A stretch of 64,000 nt of DNA from Clostridiales bacterium (GTDB lineage Bacteria > Bacillota > Clostridia > Lachnospirales > Lachnospiraceae): positions 1-64,000 of the forward strand of contig JAGZJZ010000010.1 of NCBI GenBank assembly GCA_018365455.1. Reading direction: 5' to 3'. Shown here one piece after another: positions 41,360 through 50,809 of the stretch (positions are counted from its first letter, which is position 1; the number at the start of each line of letters is the position of its first letter). The notes below the pieces were generated by a model, which ran no database searches, was not told where the DNA came from, and saw nothing but the letters and a program-made list of their open reading frames with translations. The position numbers and the translations under genes are program-made.

Positions 41360-43321
41360 GTGGAACAGGATTATGAAATGAGATATTTAAAAAGTCTTGC
41401 TAAGCTCTATCCGACGATAGCAGCAGCTTCAACGGAAATTATTAACCTCCAGTCCATTTTGAACCTGCCAAAGGGAACGGAACATTTTTTGACAGACATT
41501 CATGGAGAATATGAACAGTTTCTTCATGTGCTGAAAAATGGCTCCGGGTCTGTCCGCAGGAAAATTGATGAAGAATTTGGTAATACCTTAAGTAGCCGGG
41601 ATAAAAAAAGCCTGGCTACTTTAATTTATTATCCGAAGCTCAAATTGGAACTGGTGGAGAAGACGGAAGATAATCTGGAAGACTGGTATAAGATTACCCT
41701 GCACAGGCTGATACAGATCTGTAAGCGTGTGGCATCCAAATATACCAGATCAAAGGTACGTAAGGCATTGCCCAAGGACTTCTCCTATGTAATTGAGGAG
41801 CTGATTACGGAAAAAGAAGAGGTACAGGATAAAGAAGCCTACTATAATTCAATCCTGAATACGATTATTCGGATTGGAAGTGCAAAGGAAATGATTATTG
41901 CCCTGAGTAATCTCATTCAGCGGCTGGTTATTGACCATATTCATATTGTGGGAGACATATTCGACAGGGGGCCAGGACCTCATATCATTATGGACAGGCT
42001 GATGACCTATCATTCTGTGGATATCCAGTGGGGAAATCACGATGTCGTGTGGATGGGGGCGGCGGCTGGACATAAAGCCAGTATTGCAAATGTCATCCGT
42101 ATAGCGGCGCGCTATGGGAATCTGGATATGCTGGAAGAAGGGTATGGAATCAATCTGATTCCCCTTGCAAACTTTGCCATGAACACTTACGGGAATGATA
42201 AGTGCAGCTGTTTTAAGATTAATTATGATAAGGAAGAATATAATACCAAGGATCTGGAATGGGACTGCAGAATGCAGAAGGCAATAGCGATTATTCAGTT
42301 CAAGCTGGAAAGCCAGGTTATCATGCGCCGCCCGGAATTTGAGATGGAAGACAGGCTTTTGCTGGATAAGATTGATTATGAAGCGGGTACGATTCAACTG
42401 GAAGGCAAGGTTTATCCATTATCTGATAGGAATTTCCCAACGGTAGACCCTAAGAATCCTTATGAACTCTCGGCTGCGGAAAAAGAGGTTATGGACCGCC
42501 TGCAATCTGCCTTTATGAAATGTGAAAAGCTCCAAAAGCATGTGAGATTCTTGTTTTCCCATGGAAGTTTATATAAAATCTTCAATTCCAATCTGCTATA
42601 TCACGGATGCATGCCGCTAAACGAAGACGGCAGCTTTAAAAAGGTAAAGGTTTTTGGAACGGAATACAGCGGAAAAGCACTTTATGATATTTTAGAGATT
42701 TATGCAAGAAAGGGTTATTATTCCATATTTGATAAAGAGGAACGGGAAAAGGGGCAGGATATTCTCTGGTATATCTGGAGCAATGGGAATTCTCCTGTTT
42801 TCGGAAAAGATAAAATGACCACCTTTGAACGTTATCTGATTAAGGACAAAGAAACCCATCATGAAGAAAAAAATCCGTATTACCGCTATATTGAGAAAGA
42901 AGAGACGGTTAACCGCATTCTGGAAGAGTTCGGACTGGATATGAACCAGTCACATATAATCAATGGACATATGCCGGTGCAGCTTTCCAAGGGAGAGACA
43001 CCTGTGAAATGCAATGGCAAGCTGTTGATTATTGACGGAGGATTTTCCAAGGCATACCAGAAGGTGACCGGAATTGCAGGTTATACCCTGGTCTATAATT
43101 CTTATGGACTTCGTCTGGTAGCACATGATCCATTTACTTCTATGGAGGATGCGATTGCAAAAGAGACAGATATACATTCTGAGAGTATGGTCGTAGAGCA
43201 GATGATGCGGCGCAGGCTGGTTGCGGATACGGATATTGGTAAAGAACTGCAGCAGACGATTAAGGAATTGGAAAGCCTGCTGTCAGCATACCGGCATGGA
43301 ATTATTACAGAAAAGATTTAG
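41360..43321 (+). CDS. fbp: Fructose-1,6-bisphosphatase class III
   Basis: Firmicute-type gluconeogenic phosphatase with a metallophosphoesterase core. FLTDIHGEYEQF, GDIFDRGPGPHI, WGNHDVVWMGAAAG, FLFSHGSLYKI and NGHMPVQLSKGETP supply the metal ligands. GTG 41360 is chosen: AAGGGGG lies 8 nt upstream and the resulting 653 residues match the family. The open frame 15 codons upstream is in the repeat-containing leader. Confidence 0.93.
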   Translation: MEQDYEMRYLKSLAKLYPTIAAASTEIINLQSILNLPKGTEHFLTDIHGEYEQFLHVLKNGSGSVRRKIDEEFGNTLSSRDKKSLATLIYYPKLKLELVEKTEDNLEDWYKITLHRLIQICKRVASKYTRSKVRKALPKDFSYVIEELITEKEEVQDKEAYYNSILNTIIRIGSAKEMIIALSNLIQRLVIDHIHIVGDIFDRGPGPHIIMDRLMTYHSVDIQWGNHDVVWMGAAAGHKASIANVIRIAARYGNLDMLEEGYGINLIPLANFAMNTYGNDKCSCFKINYDKEEYNTKDLEWDCRMQKAIAIIQFKLESQVIMRRPEFEMEDRLLLDKIDYEAGTIQLEGKVYPLSDRNFPTVDPKNPYELSAAEKEVMDRLQSAFMKCEKLQKHVRFLFSHGSLYKIFNSNLLYHGCMPLNEDGSFKKVKVFGTEYSGKALYDILEIYARKGYYSIFDKEEREKGQDILWYIWSNGNSPVFGKDKMTTFERYLIKDKETHHEEKNPYYRYIEKEETVNRILEEFGLDMNQSHIINGHMPVQLSKGETPVKCNGKLLIIDGGFSKAYQKVTGIAGYTLVYNSYGLRLVAHDPFTSMEDAIAKETDIHSESMVVEQMMRRRLVADTDIGKELQQTIKELESLLSAYRHGIITEKI

Positions 43322-43337
43322 AATTGCCGGTTTTGGC

Positions 43338-43378
43338 AAAATGGAGCTTCGCTTTTAGGCGTAAGCTCCATTTTTTAT
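43338..43378 (+). terminator. Intrinsic terminator after fbp
   Basis: AAAATGGAGCTT / AAGCTCCATTTT stem with a small inner GC/GC pair and a long T-run. Confidence 0.88.
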
Positions 43379-43400
43379 TTGTAGTGTTGTTTATCATTAA

Positions 43401-43414
43401 GTAAAACGCTTTCT
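43401..43414 (+). promoter_or_regulatory. LacI/CcpA-like operator before maltodextrin operon
   Basis: GTAAAACGCTTTCT is a near-palindromic CG-centred operator of the LacI/CcpA class. Similar sites flank the amylase and lacI genes (50622-50635 and 50761-50776), suggesting control by the local LacI protein or CcpA. Confidence 0.5.
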
Positions 43415-43549
43415 CTATTTTATCTGTGATTTTGTACAGAAAATGTTGATGTATACTCGTTATTATGATAAAAATAACATATAAAACAGAGTAAATGAGT
43501 TGATTTAAATGGAGACTAGTGAAAACAGTTTCCCAAAAGGAGGAAAATC

Positions 43550-44926
43550 ATGAAAAGAGGGTTAAGTGTAATTTTATGTGCTGCTATGGTATCAGGTACA
43601 TTGGCCGGATGCAGTTCCGTCAACAGTAATACGAGTGAACAGCAAAATGTGAATACGGACAATAAGGAAAGTACGGAGAACGGGGTAAGCTCAGAGAATA
43701 AGGCAGGAACAGAGAATGAAGAAAGTACGGAAAATAAGGTAGGAACAGAGAATGCGGAAAGTACAGAAAATAAGGAAAATACAGAAAAAATGGAATCTTC
43801 CAGCGTGAAAATCTGGCACGACGGGGATGAGGCTATCATGAAGACAATTCAGGATACCGTCAATAAAACCCTGGAAAAGGATCAGATAAACGTAACATTT
43901 GAAAAGAAAACAGGATTGACGGATCAGATCAAGTTATATGGCAACGATGCTGAAAATGGACCGGATATGTATCTGTATGCACATGATTCTCTGGGAACTT
44001 TTGTTGAAATGGGAGTTCTGGCGCCTATTACCGATGTGATTGGCAAAGAAGAACTACAGAATCTTCTGCCAATGACGGTGGAAGCCGGTGTGTATAAAGA
44101 AAAGCAGTATCTTCTGCCCGTTTATTTTGAAACACTTCTGCTGATGTACAATAAGGATCTGTGGCAGGGAGAGATCCCGGATACTACGGAGGGGATTTAT
44201 GACTACATGAAAGCAAATACAGATACGGCAAATGGTACTTATGCATTAGTGAACCAACATTCTACCGCGTATAATGTTTCTCCGTTCATCAATGGGTTTG
44301 GCGGTTATATCATCAATGAAAAAGGGGAACCGGGATTAAATGTCAAAGAGACGAAAGAAGCAATTACCTATCATAAAAAGTTTGCGGACCTGGAAGCGGA
44401 TGGAGATTATAATACGGTGACGACACTATTTAATGATAAAAAAGCGGCAGCGATTATTGGCGGACCCTGGCTGGTTTCCGGAATCAAAGATGCAGGAATT
44501 AATTTAGGCATCAAGTCGTTATCGGATATCAAATTGCCAAATGGAAAAGCGCTGGCACCTTATGCCGGGATTCAGGGGGTAGGCGTCATGGCACATGCGG
44601 TCAATGATAAGAAAGATGTGATACGAAAAGTCCTGACGGCAATGCTGGATGTGAATCTGGGGATTGCTTTAGCGAAGGATTCTAACTGCGCGCCTGCTAA
44701 CGAAAAGGCTTATGATGATCCTGATGTAGCGGGCAATGAAATGATTGCGGCGATGAAAAAGACGGCTCAGACTGCACAGCCCATGCCGAATATACCGGAG
44801 ATGAGCGTAATGTGGGGACCGGCAGAATCGCTTCTGGCAGCAGTAAATAAGTCTGGCGAAGATGTAGACCAGGCAGCAGATCAATACCAAAAAGAAGCGG
44901 AGTCCGCTATTTCTGATATGAAATAA
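43550..44926 (+). CDS. malE: Maltodextrin-binding lipoprotein
   Basis: Substrate-binding lipoprotein of a carbohydrate ABC importer. Lipobox TLAGC, then a 60-residue low-complexity linker of repeated TENxxSTENK units, then a type 1 sugar-binding fold (SVKIWHDGDE, GPDMYLYAHDSLGTFVEMG, DLWQGEIPDT, IIGGPWLVSG). 458 residues. AGGAGG before ATG. Downstream genes encode maltodextrin permeases and a cyclodextrin/pullulan-type hydrolase, so the ligand is probably maltodextrin. Confidence 0.88.
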   Translation: MKRGLSVILCAAMVSGTLAGCSSVNSNTSEQQNVNTDNKESTENGVSSENKAGTENEESTENKVGTENAESTENKENTEKMESSSVKIWHDGDEAIMKTIQDTVNKTLEKDQINVTFEKKTGLTDQIKLYGNDAENGPDMYLYAHDSLGTFVEMGVLAPITDVIGKEELQNLLPMTVEAGVYKEKQYLLPVYFETLLLMYNKDLWQGEIPDTTEGIYDYMKANTDTANGTYALVNQHSTAYNVSPFINGFGGYIINEKGEPGLNVKETKEAITYHKKFADLEADGDYNTVTTLFNDKKAAAIIGGPWLVSGIKDAGINLGIKSLSDIKLPNGKALAPYAGIQGVGVMAHAVNDKKDVIRKVLTAMLDVNLGIALAKDSNCAPANEKAYDDPDVAGNEMIAAMKKTAQTAQPMPNIPEMSVMWGPAESLLAAVNKSGEDVDQAADQYQKEAESAISDMK

Positions 44927-44985
44927 ATGCAGAGTGGGCAGTGATGTCCACTCTCTTCAAACATGTTCTAAAAAAGGAGTCAGAG

Positions 44986-45873
44986 ATGAATAAAAAGAGA
45001 AAATTACTGCCGTGGCTGTACTGTACTCCGGCAGTAATCTTAATTGGAGCCATTGTCATCTTTCCAATTTTATATACCGGTTATATATCCCTCACCAATA
45101 TGAATCTGTATCATTGGTTTGATTTTAAATTTATAGGCTTAAAAAACTATGAGCGGGCATTGCTGAAAATTGATTCCGGATTTCTGTCCGCTCTTTTCAC
45201 TACTATAATCTGGACTGTCCTGAATATGGTCATACAGGTTGGCGTGGCTTATCTGATCGCCCTGGGATTAAATGTGAAGGGCTTAAAGTTAAGCAGATTC
45301 TATAAAACGCTTTTGATGTTCCCCTGGGCAATGCCGGCATATGTTTCCATCCTTTTATGGCGGGTGGGGATGTTTAATACGGAGTTCGGGTTATTTAATA
45401 AGGTACTGTCAGCCCTGGGGATGCCGAAAGTGGAATTCCTTTCCCAAAATGTTCCGGCATTTATGTCCAGCATGGTTCTGAACCTGTGGATGGCACTGCC
45501 GTTTATGATAATGATGATTGATGGGGCGCTGCAGAGTATTGATCAGAGCTATTATGAAAGCGCAAAGTTAGACGGTGCGGGGCCGTTTAAACGAAATATT
45601 TATATCACGATTCCGGCATTAAAACCAATTATGGCACCTGCTGTAATTATGACCACCTTTACTACCTTTAAGCAGTTCGATATCATCTATCTGCTGACCA
45701 AGCAAAAAGGCTCATTATCCGGTGCAACACTGGATACCATTATAACTTATGCCCATGAAAATGCTTTTGTTTCCAATAATTATGGGCTTTCTTCCGCTGT
45801 ATCAATCATTATATTTGGATTTATCATACTGTTTTCATTTTTTACAAATCGTGGATTGAAGGAGGAACTATAA
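44986..45873 (+). CDS. malF: Maltodextrin ABC permease MalF type
   Basis: Six-TM permease of the MalF/UgpA class, 295 residues, with the EAA-loop YYESAKLDGAGPFKRNIYIT that contacts the ATPase. ATG 44986 has AAAGGAGT upstream; the open frame 15 codons earlier lacks an SD. No dedicated ATPase gene is present in this operon, so a shared MsmK-like ATPase elsewhere is expected. Confidence 0.92.
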   Translation: MNKKRKLLPWLYCTPAVILIGAIVIFPILYTGYISLTNMNLYHWFDFKFIGLKNYERALLKIDSGFLSALFTTIIWTVLNMVIQVGVAYLIALGLNVKGLKLSRFYKTLLMFPWAMPAYVSILLWRVGMFNTEFGLFNKVLSALGMPKVEFLSQNVPAFMSSMVLNLWMALPFMIMMIDGALQSIDQSYYESAKLDGAGPFKRNIYITIPALKPIMAPAVIMTTFTTFKQFDIIYLLTKQKGSLSGATLDTIITYAHENAFVSNNYGLSSAVSIIIFGFIILFSFFTNRGLKEEL

Positions 45874-46718
45874 TGGGCAGACGTAAAATAAAAAATTTAC
45901 TTGGATTAACCGTCCTGAATCTGGTTTTTATCGTTTTGTGCTTAACCGGGCTTATTCCGATTCTATATGCCCTGTCTCTTTCTTTTAGCAATGGTTCTTC
46001 GGCACTTTCTTCGGGACAGTTTTTTATCCCTCAGGAGTTTACCTGGGAGAACTATCGCTCAATATTGGTAAATGAGCCGTTTTTACTGTGGCTGAAGAAT
46101 TCGGTTGTACTAAGTGTGGGAACCATGATTTTCGCAATGGGAACGGCGGTAACGGCATCCTACTCCTTTTCCCGGTTCCGTTATAAAGGAAGAAAACAGA
46201 TCTTACGGCTGCTTTTACTGTTGAATGCTTTTCCCCAGATTCTTTCCATGTTTGCAATTTTCCGACTGTTTAAGACGTTCCATCTACTGAATTCTAATAT
46301 CGGTCTTGTCATTATTTATGCAGGATCCATGTGCATTTTTGCTATCTGGAATATGAAAGGGTACTTTGATACCATACCGGTGGAGATTGAAGAGGCATCT
46401 AAGATTGATGGCGCCAGTAATTTTCAGTTACTGTACTGGATTGTACTGCCATTGGCAAGACCCGCTATAATTGTGACTGCGGTAATGGTTTTAATTTTCG
46501 TGTGGAATGAATATCTCTTTGCTACCACATTTATGATGAATGCGGATCATTATACCCTGGCAGGCGGATTGTATCAGCTGCAGTCAAGTGATTACAGCAG
46601 AAGCTGGCCTTTGTTTTCGGCGGCAGCTATTCTGGTATCTATTCCAATTTTAGTCGTTTTCTTCTGTATACAAAAATATATGATATCCGGGTTGACAGCC
46701 GGAGGTGTGAAAGGTTAG
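45873..46718 (+). CDS. malG: Maltodextrin ABC permease MalG type
   Basis: Second six-TM permease, 281 residues, with EAA loop EIEEASKIDGASNFQLLYWI and the usual MalG C terminus ending SGLTAGGVKG. Start overlaps the malF stop by 1 nt, giving coupled translation. Confidence 0.92.
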   Translation: MGRRKIKNLLGLTVLNLVFIVLCLTGLIPILYALSLSFSNGSSALSSGQFFIPQEFTWENYRSILVNEPFLLWLKNSVVLSVGTMIFAMGTAVTASYSFSRFRYKGRKQILRLLLLLNAFPQILSMFAIFRLFKTFHLLNSNIGLVIIYAGSMCIFAIWNMKGYFDTIPVEIEEASKIDGASNFQLLYWIVLPLARPAIIVTAVMVLIFVWNEYLFATTFMMNADHYTLAGGLYQLQSSDYSRSWPLFSAAAILVSIPILVVFFCIQKYMISGLTAGGVKG

Positions 46719-46727
46719 GTGGTTCAA

Positions 46728-48527
46728 ATGGAGAAAAGTGCAATTTTACATATCCCCCAGTCTGAATACGCATTTGTAAGAAGCGGGAATGTCCTGACAA
46801 TCAGGCTGAGGGCAAAAGCAGGGGACTTAACGGGGTGCTCCCTTTACTATGCGGACCGGGCAGACATGCATACACCGGTGGAGTTTGCATATCTGCCCAT
46901 GAGAATGGTTCTCAGGGATGCACTTCATGATTATTATGAAGTGACATTTCAAAGCCCATATGAGAGAGTTTGTTATTATTTCAAATTGGAAAAACAAATG
47001 GAGTGGATCTATTATTACGGGGACCGTTTTACCAGGGAATTAGCCGATCTGGATATCCATGGGCAGATTGTGGAAGGGCGCAGTGAGTATTACCAATATC
47101 CCTATATGCTGCGTCAGGAAGAACAACAGATCCCGGAATGGTTTCAAAACGCAGTGGTTTATAATATTTTCCCGGACAGCTTTGCTAATGAAAAAGAAAA
47201 TTTGAAAATACAAAGCCATGATATTCTTGCGGAAAGCGGAAACAGAAGTAAAAACAGGCTGGGGGGAACCATCAAAGGTATCCTGATGAATTTGGACTAT
47301 ATACAGGATATGGGATTTAACTGCATTTATCTGAATCCTATTTTCGCAGCAGGCGAGTATCATAAATATGATATCTGGGATTACTATCATGTAGATCCCT
47401 GCCTGGGTACGGACGAAGAATTTGGCTGTCTTGCGGAAGAAGTGCACAGACGTGGCATGCATTTGATTATAGATGGTGTGTTTAATCACTGCAGCTGGCA
47501 TTTTTTTGCCTTTGAGGATGTGGTGCGAAATGGAGAAAACTCCGTATATAAAGATTGGTTTTATGATTTGGAAATTCCGGTTGTACGCCCGGAAGATGAA
47601 GAGTTGCCAAACTATGCCTGCTTTGCATATGAGAAAAAAATGCCTAAGCTCAATACAGCTAATAAGGAAGTACAGCAGTATTTTGCCGATGTAAGCCGCT
47701 ATTGGATAGAAAAATATCACATAGACGGGTGGCGGCTGGATGTGGCAAATGAGGTGTCCAAAGAATTTTGGCGTCATTTTCGACAGGCAGCAAGAGCCAT
47801 AAATCCGGAAATAGTCCTGATTGGCGAAGTATGGGAAAATGCCCGGGTATGGCTAAAAGGCGATATGTTTGACTCTGTTATGAATTATGAATTCCGGGGG
47901 CTTTGCCGCGACTTTTTTGCATTGGGAAAGATGGATGGCGAAACCTTTGCTTCTTCTATGGCAAAGATGTATTACCGTTATCCGGATCATGTATCGGACT
48001 GCCAGCTGAATCTCCTTGACAGCCATGATGTGCCGCGTTTCCTTTCGTTGTGCGGCGGTGATCTAAAGAAATGGAAGCTGGCATTCCTGGTATTGGCATT
48101 TTATCCCGGAATACCAAGTTTATTTTATGGAGATGAAAAAGGAATTGAAGGAATTAAGGAGTTTGCATATCGAAGTCCTATGAAGTGGGAGGAAAGGAAT
48201 GAGACAGCTGCATTTGTAAAAGAAGTCATGAAGATCAGAAAGAAGTTTGTTAAAAGCGGCATGAAAGGAAGACTATATGTGCCGGAGAACCAGAAGAACC
48301 TGCTGATACTAGAGCGAAGAGATAAAAATGAAGTAATAGAGATTCAAATGAATACTGGTGTAGATTTATGTGGTATGGATTTGAGTGGGATGGATTTGAG
48401 TGGGATGGATTTATGCGGTATGGAAGAGAAGGAAGAAAGCACAGCTCTGTACGGGGAAGGGATATCAGAGGAAAGCATTGGGGCTTCCGGCTTTGTGATC
48501 ATATACCGAAAGGAAACTTCTGAGTAA
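46728..48527 (+). CDS. GH13 cyclomaltodextrinase/neopullulanase-type glucosidase
   Basis: Cytosolic GH13_20-like enzyme hydrolysing imported maltodextrins or cyclodextrins. N-terminal CBM34-like beta domain (1-125), then the barrel: NCIYLNPIF, DGVFNHC, nucleophile Asp in DGWRLDVANEV, acid/base Glu in LIGEVWEN, and LLDSHDVPRF. About 599 residues. The C-terminal domain carries a 15-bp minisatellite coding GMDLS repeats. No signal peptide. ATG 46728 is used; GTG 46719 also open. Confidence 0.9.
   Translation: MEKSAILHIPQSEYAFVRSGNVLTIRLRAKAGDLTGCSLYYADRADMHTPVEFAYLPMRMVLRDALHDYYEVTFQSPYERVCYYFKLEKQMEWIYYYGDRFTRELADLDIHGQIVEGRSEYYQYPYMLRQEEQQIPEWFQNAVVYNIFPDSFANEKENLKIQSHDILAESGNRSKNRLGGTIKGILMNLDYIQDMGFNCIYLNPIFAAGEYHKYDIWDYYHVDPCLGTDEEFGCLAEEVHRRGMHLIIDGVFNHCSWHFFAFEDVVRNGENSVYKDWFYDLEIPVVRPEDEELPNYACFAYEKKMPKLNTANKEVQQYFADVSRYWIEKYHIDGWRLDVANEVSKEFWRHFRQAARAINPEIVLIGEVWENARVWLKGDMFDSVMNYEFRGLCRDFFALGKMDGETFASSMAKMYYRYPDHVSDCQLNLLDSHDVPRFLSLCGGDLKKWKLAFLVLAFYPGIPSLFYGDEKGIEGIKEFAYRSPMKWEERNETAAFVKEVMKIRKKFVKSGMKGRLYVPENQKNLLILERRDKNEVIEIQMNTGVDLCGMDLSGMDLSGMDLCGMEEKEESTALYGEGISEESIGASGFVIIYRKETSE
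48363..48423 (+). repeat. 15-bp coding minisatellite (GMDLS repeats)
   Basis: About 3.6 copies of GGGATGGATTTGAGT in the GH13 gene, encoding CGMDLSGMDLSGMDLCGM. Variants at the ends (GGTATGGATTTATG) mark the boundaries. The copy number could vary without frameshift. Confidence 0.85.
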
Positions 48528-48542
48528 TCAGGTAATAAATAC

Positions 48543-48565
48543 GGCAGCGTGGATTCCACGCTGCC
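48543..48565. terminator. Hairpin between convergent GH13 genes
   Basis: Perfect 10-bp stem GGCAGCGTGG / CCACGCTGCC with an ATT loop; flanking sequence is AT-rich rather than a clean T-run. Probably a bidirectional terminator. Confidence 0.7.
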
Positions 48566-48614
48566 ATTTATAAACCAATAGTCTGATCCCAAATAACAAG
48601 CAGTTTATTTTAAA

Positions 48615-50603
48615 TTACCAGTTTATTTCTACATTCCCCTCATTTGCAGGAACCGTATATGTGTGATTGTTTCCGTTCTGCCAGGTTACCTTGCCATTGC
48701 TGTCTTTACGGATAGCTTTAAACTCAATGGTTTGCCCTACTGGAAGGTAAGCGGTCAATGTCCAGGTGGGATAGTTGGGGCAGGTTGCAGGTCCGGCTGC
48801 CAGATTCGTATTCCAATTACCCAGTTCCGGCGTATTGCCGGCAATATAAATATTTTCACCCCAGGCTGTGGCCGCGTTGTGTATGGTAAAGGTAACTTTT
48901 GACAACTGGGAAGAGGCTGGATCCGGGGCGTAAATTTTGGACTGGTTTCCGTTTAACGTAATGGTTACTTTCCTATCACTGCTGACAGCTATGCGGTCGT
49001 TTTCATCCATCGTGTTCACCAACACGGTACCTGGTGCCAGGGTGCTCTCAGCACGGACCGACATCGTGACAGTTTCTGCGCCCTCTGCATTGCGAAAAGC
49101 GCAGATCAGTTCCTGGCCTTCATTTTCACCGCTGTCTATTCTTCTGGAAAATGCATAGAAATGAGTGGATGTCCACATTTCACGCTGAGTTCCATCCTGA
49201 AGAGCCGGATACTGTCTGCGCAGGCTGTTTAAGCGGGCGATGAGCTGATAGGTGTCGGTGTCAGTGTTGAAATAATCGTTGATTACATTGCCGTCAGCGT
49301 CTTTTGTCACCATGGACCATCGGTTCCAGGTATCCGCAATGCCATCAATCAGCTGTCCGTTTGCATTTCCGCGGTTTTGTTCCGTTCCCTGGAATACGAC
49401 CGGTATACCCCGGGCGGTAAACAGGAAGGTCAGGGCATTTTGCAGTTTGCTTATATCCCCTCCGGCTTCCGTTAAGAAGCGGTTTCTGTCATGGTTATCA
49501 ATAAAAGTTACCATGTCGTTTGCATGGGTGCCGTATAAATAATCCTGGTCAAAGATGGACTGCAGAGATATTTCGGAGGTGTTGTTGAAGTTCTGTCCCT
49601 TTGCAAAGTCATTGACAATAGCTTGGAACAGAGGAAAATCCAACATACCGGTTTCTCCGTTATCACCAACCCAGTCCTTGATGAAATTTACATCCATATC
49701 AAAATTTTCACCGAAAGTGGCCACATTTAACAGGTTCTGAAGTTCGTTAATATCGGAAGGATACATACATTTAGCCGCATCCACACGTGCCGCATCCGCT
49801 CCGGTTTCATCAAACCAGTTTTTGATAGAACCAAACATAGCGGCTTTTGCATCCGGGTTGTGATAGTCGATGTCATCCAGGCCGCCCAGATCATGGTCTT
49901 CCAGCATCTGCGTACTTTCCGGGGTATGGGGCAGTTCTTTTGAAAAATCAATATCCCCAAGATTGTGGTACCAGCTTATGTTGTCAAAAGGAGCCGCGGG
50001 TTTTAGCTGGGTACCCTCTTTTAAACCGGTATCGGTAAGATAATGGGCATCGCTTCCGGTTCCCTGAAGATAATCTCCCACATGGTTTGGCACAATATCG
50101 AAAATTACTTTGATATCATTCTGATGACAGAGATCTACCAGTTCTTTCAGTTTTGATTTACTGGCATCCGGATCTTCCGTACCGAAATACCGGCTTGCCC
50201 TGTTGGGATCAAATACATTGTAGCCGTGATAGGCGGTCGGCCACTGTTTGCCGGATGCATCCGGCACGCCCCAAAGCTGTGGATCTGAAACCGGGGAAAT
50301 CCAAATGGCGGTGTAGCCCATCCCTTTTATGTAGGGTATTTTTTCTATAATACCCTGCCAGTCACCGCCATGCATATACCGGAAATCATCCTGGCTGTTT
50401 TCGGTATAACGAAAGGCTTCACCGGCTGCATTATTCCCTGAGTCGCCGTCATAGAAACGGTCTACCATAATCTGATAGATGGATTCCCCCCTGAGGGATG
50501 TGGCGGCATAGGCATTCGCGGGCAGCAATGTGACCGAAAGCAATATCATACATAAGAAACAAAATAGATAACGGCGCAGTTTTTTCATTTTACTTAATTT
50601 CAT
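48615..50603 (-). CDS. Secreted alpha-amylase with CBM20 starch-binding domain
   Basis: Extracellular GH13 enzyme, 662 residues: signal peptide (KKLRRYLFCFLCMILLSVTL ... NAYAA), catalytic barrel with VDRFYDGDSGN, DIVPNHVGD, nucleophile in ARVDAAKC, Glu in TFGENFDMD, and FIDNHDRNRF; a C domain; then CBM20 (about 565-662: VTFTIHN, YIAGNTPELGNW, TVPANEGNVEINW). Close to cyclodextrin glucanotransferases in sequence style, but the separate IPT-like D domain seems absent. AGGAGG precedes ATG 50603. An operator-like GGAAAACGATTTAC lies upstream. Confidence 0.92.
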   Translation of the reverse strand: MKLSKMKKLRRYLFCFLCMILLSVTLLPANAYAATSLRGESIYQIMVDRFYDGDSGNNAAGEAFRYTENSQDDFRYMHGGDWQGIIEKIPYIKGMGYTAIWISPVSDPQLWGVPDASGKQWPTAYHGYNVFDPNRASRYFGTEDPDASKSKLKELVDLCHQNDIKVIFDIVPNHVGDYLQGTGSDAHYLTDTGLKEGTQLKPAAPFDNISWYHNLGDIDFSKELPHTPESTQMLEDHDLGGLDDIDYHNPDAKAAMFGSIKNWFDETGADAARVDAAKCMYPSDINELQNLLNVATFGENFDMDVNFIKDWVGDNGETGMLDFPLFQAIVNDFAKGQNFNNTSEISLQSIFDQDYLYGTHANDMVTFIDNHDRNRFLTEAGGDISKLQNALTFLFTARGIPVVFQGTEQNRGNANGQLIDGIADTWNRWSMVTKDADGNVINDYFNTDTDTYQLIARLNSLRRQYPALQDGTQREMWTSTHFYAFSRRIDSGENEGQELICAFRNAEGAETVTMSVRAESTLAPGTVLVNTMDENDRIAVSSDRKVTITLNGNQSKIYAPDPASSQLSKVTFTIHNAATAWGENIYIAGNTPELGNWNTNLAAGPATCPNYPTWTLTAYLPVGQTIEFKAIRKDSNGKVTWQNGNNHTYTVPANEGNVEINW

Positions 50604-50621
50604 ACTCTTCCTCCTTAAATG

Positions 50622-50635
50622 GGAAAACGATTTAC
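50622..50635. promoter_or_regulatory. LacI/CcpA-like operator before amylase
   Basis: GGAAAACGATTTAC resembles the CG-centred LacI-family operator found before malE and lacI. It would sit at the amylase promoter/leader. Confidence 0.45.
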
Positions 50636-50760
50636 TTGTTTGAAACTGAAAATAAAACAAATTGCTTAATCAACTCTTACATATCATGATATATATGTGA
50701 AATTATACTATATATTTTGTAATGATCAATATGATAATAGGTAAAATGATTGAATAAATT

Positions 50761-50776
50761 AGGAAAGCGCTTTAAT
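50761..50776. promoter_or_regulatory. LacI-type operator before lacI
   Basis: AGGAAAGCGCTTTAAT contains the perfect palindrome AAAGCGCTTT, the classic LacI/GalR family site, 34 bp before the regulator ATG; suggests autoregulation and co-control of the divergent amylase. Confidence 0.65.
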
Positions 50777-50809
50777 ATATAGATAAGATTGAGCACAGGA
50801 GGTGCGTTT

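Noticed and set aside
47040..47777. 245-codon minus-strand open frame inside the GH13 gene
   Set aside because: Antisense of the catalytic barrel; the plus strand has all GH13 motifs.
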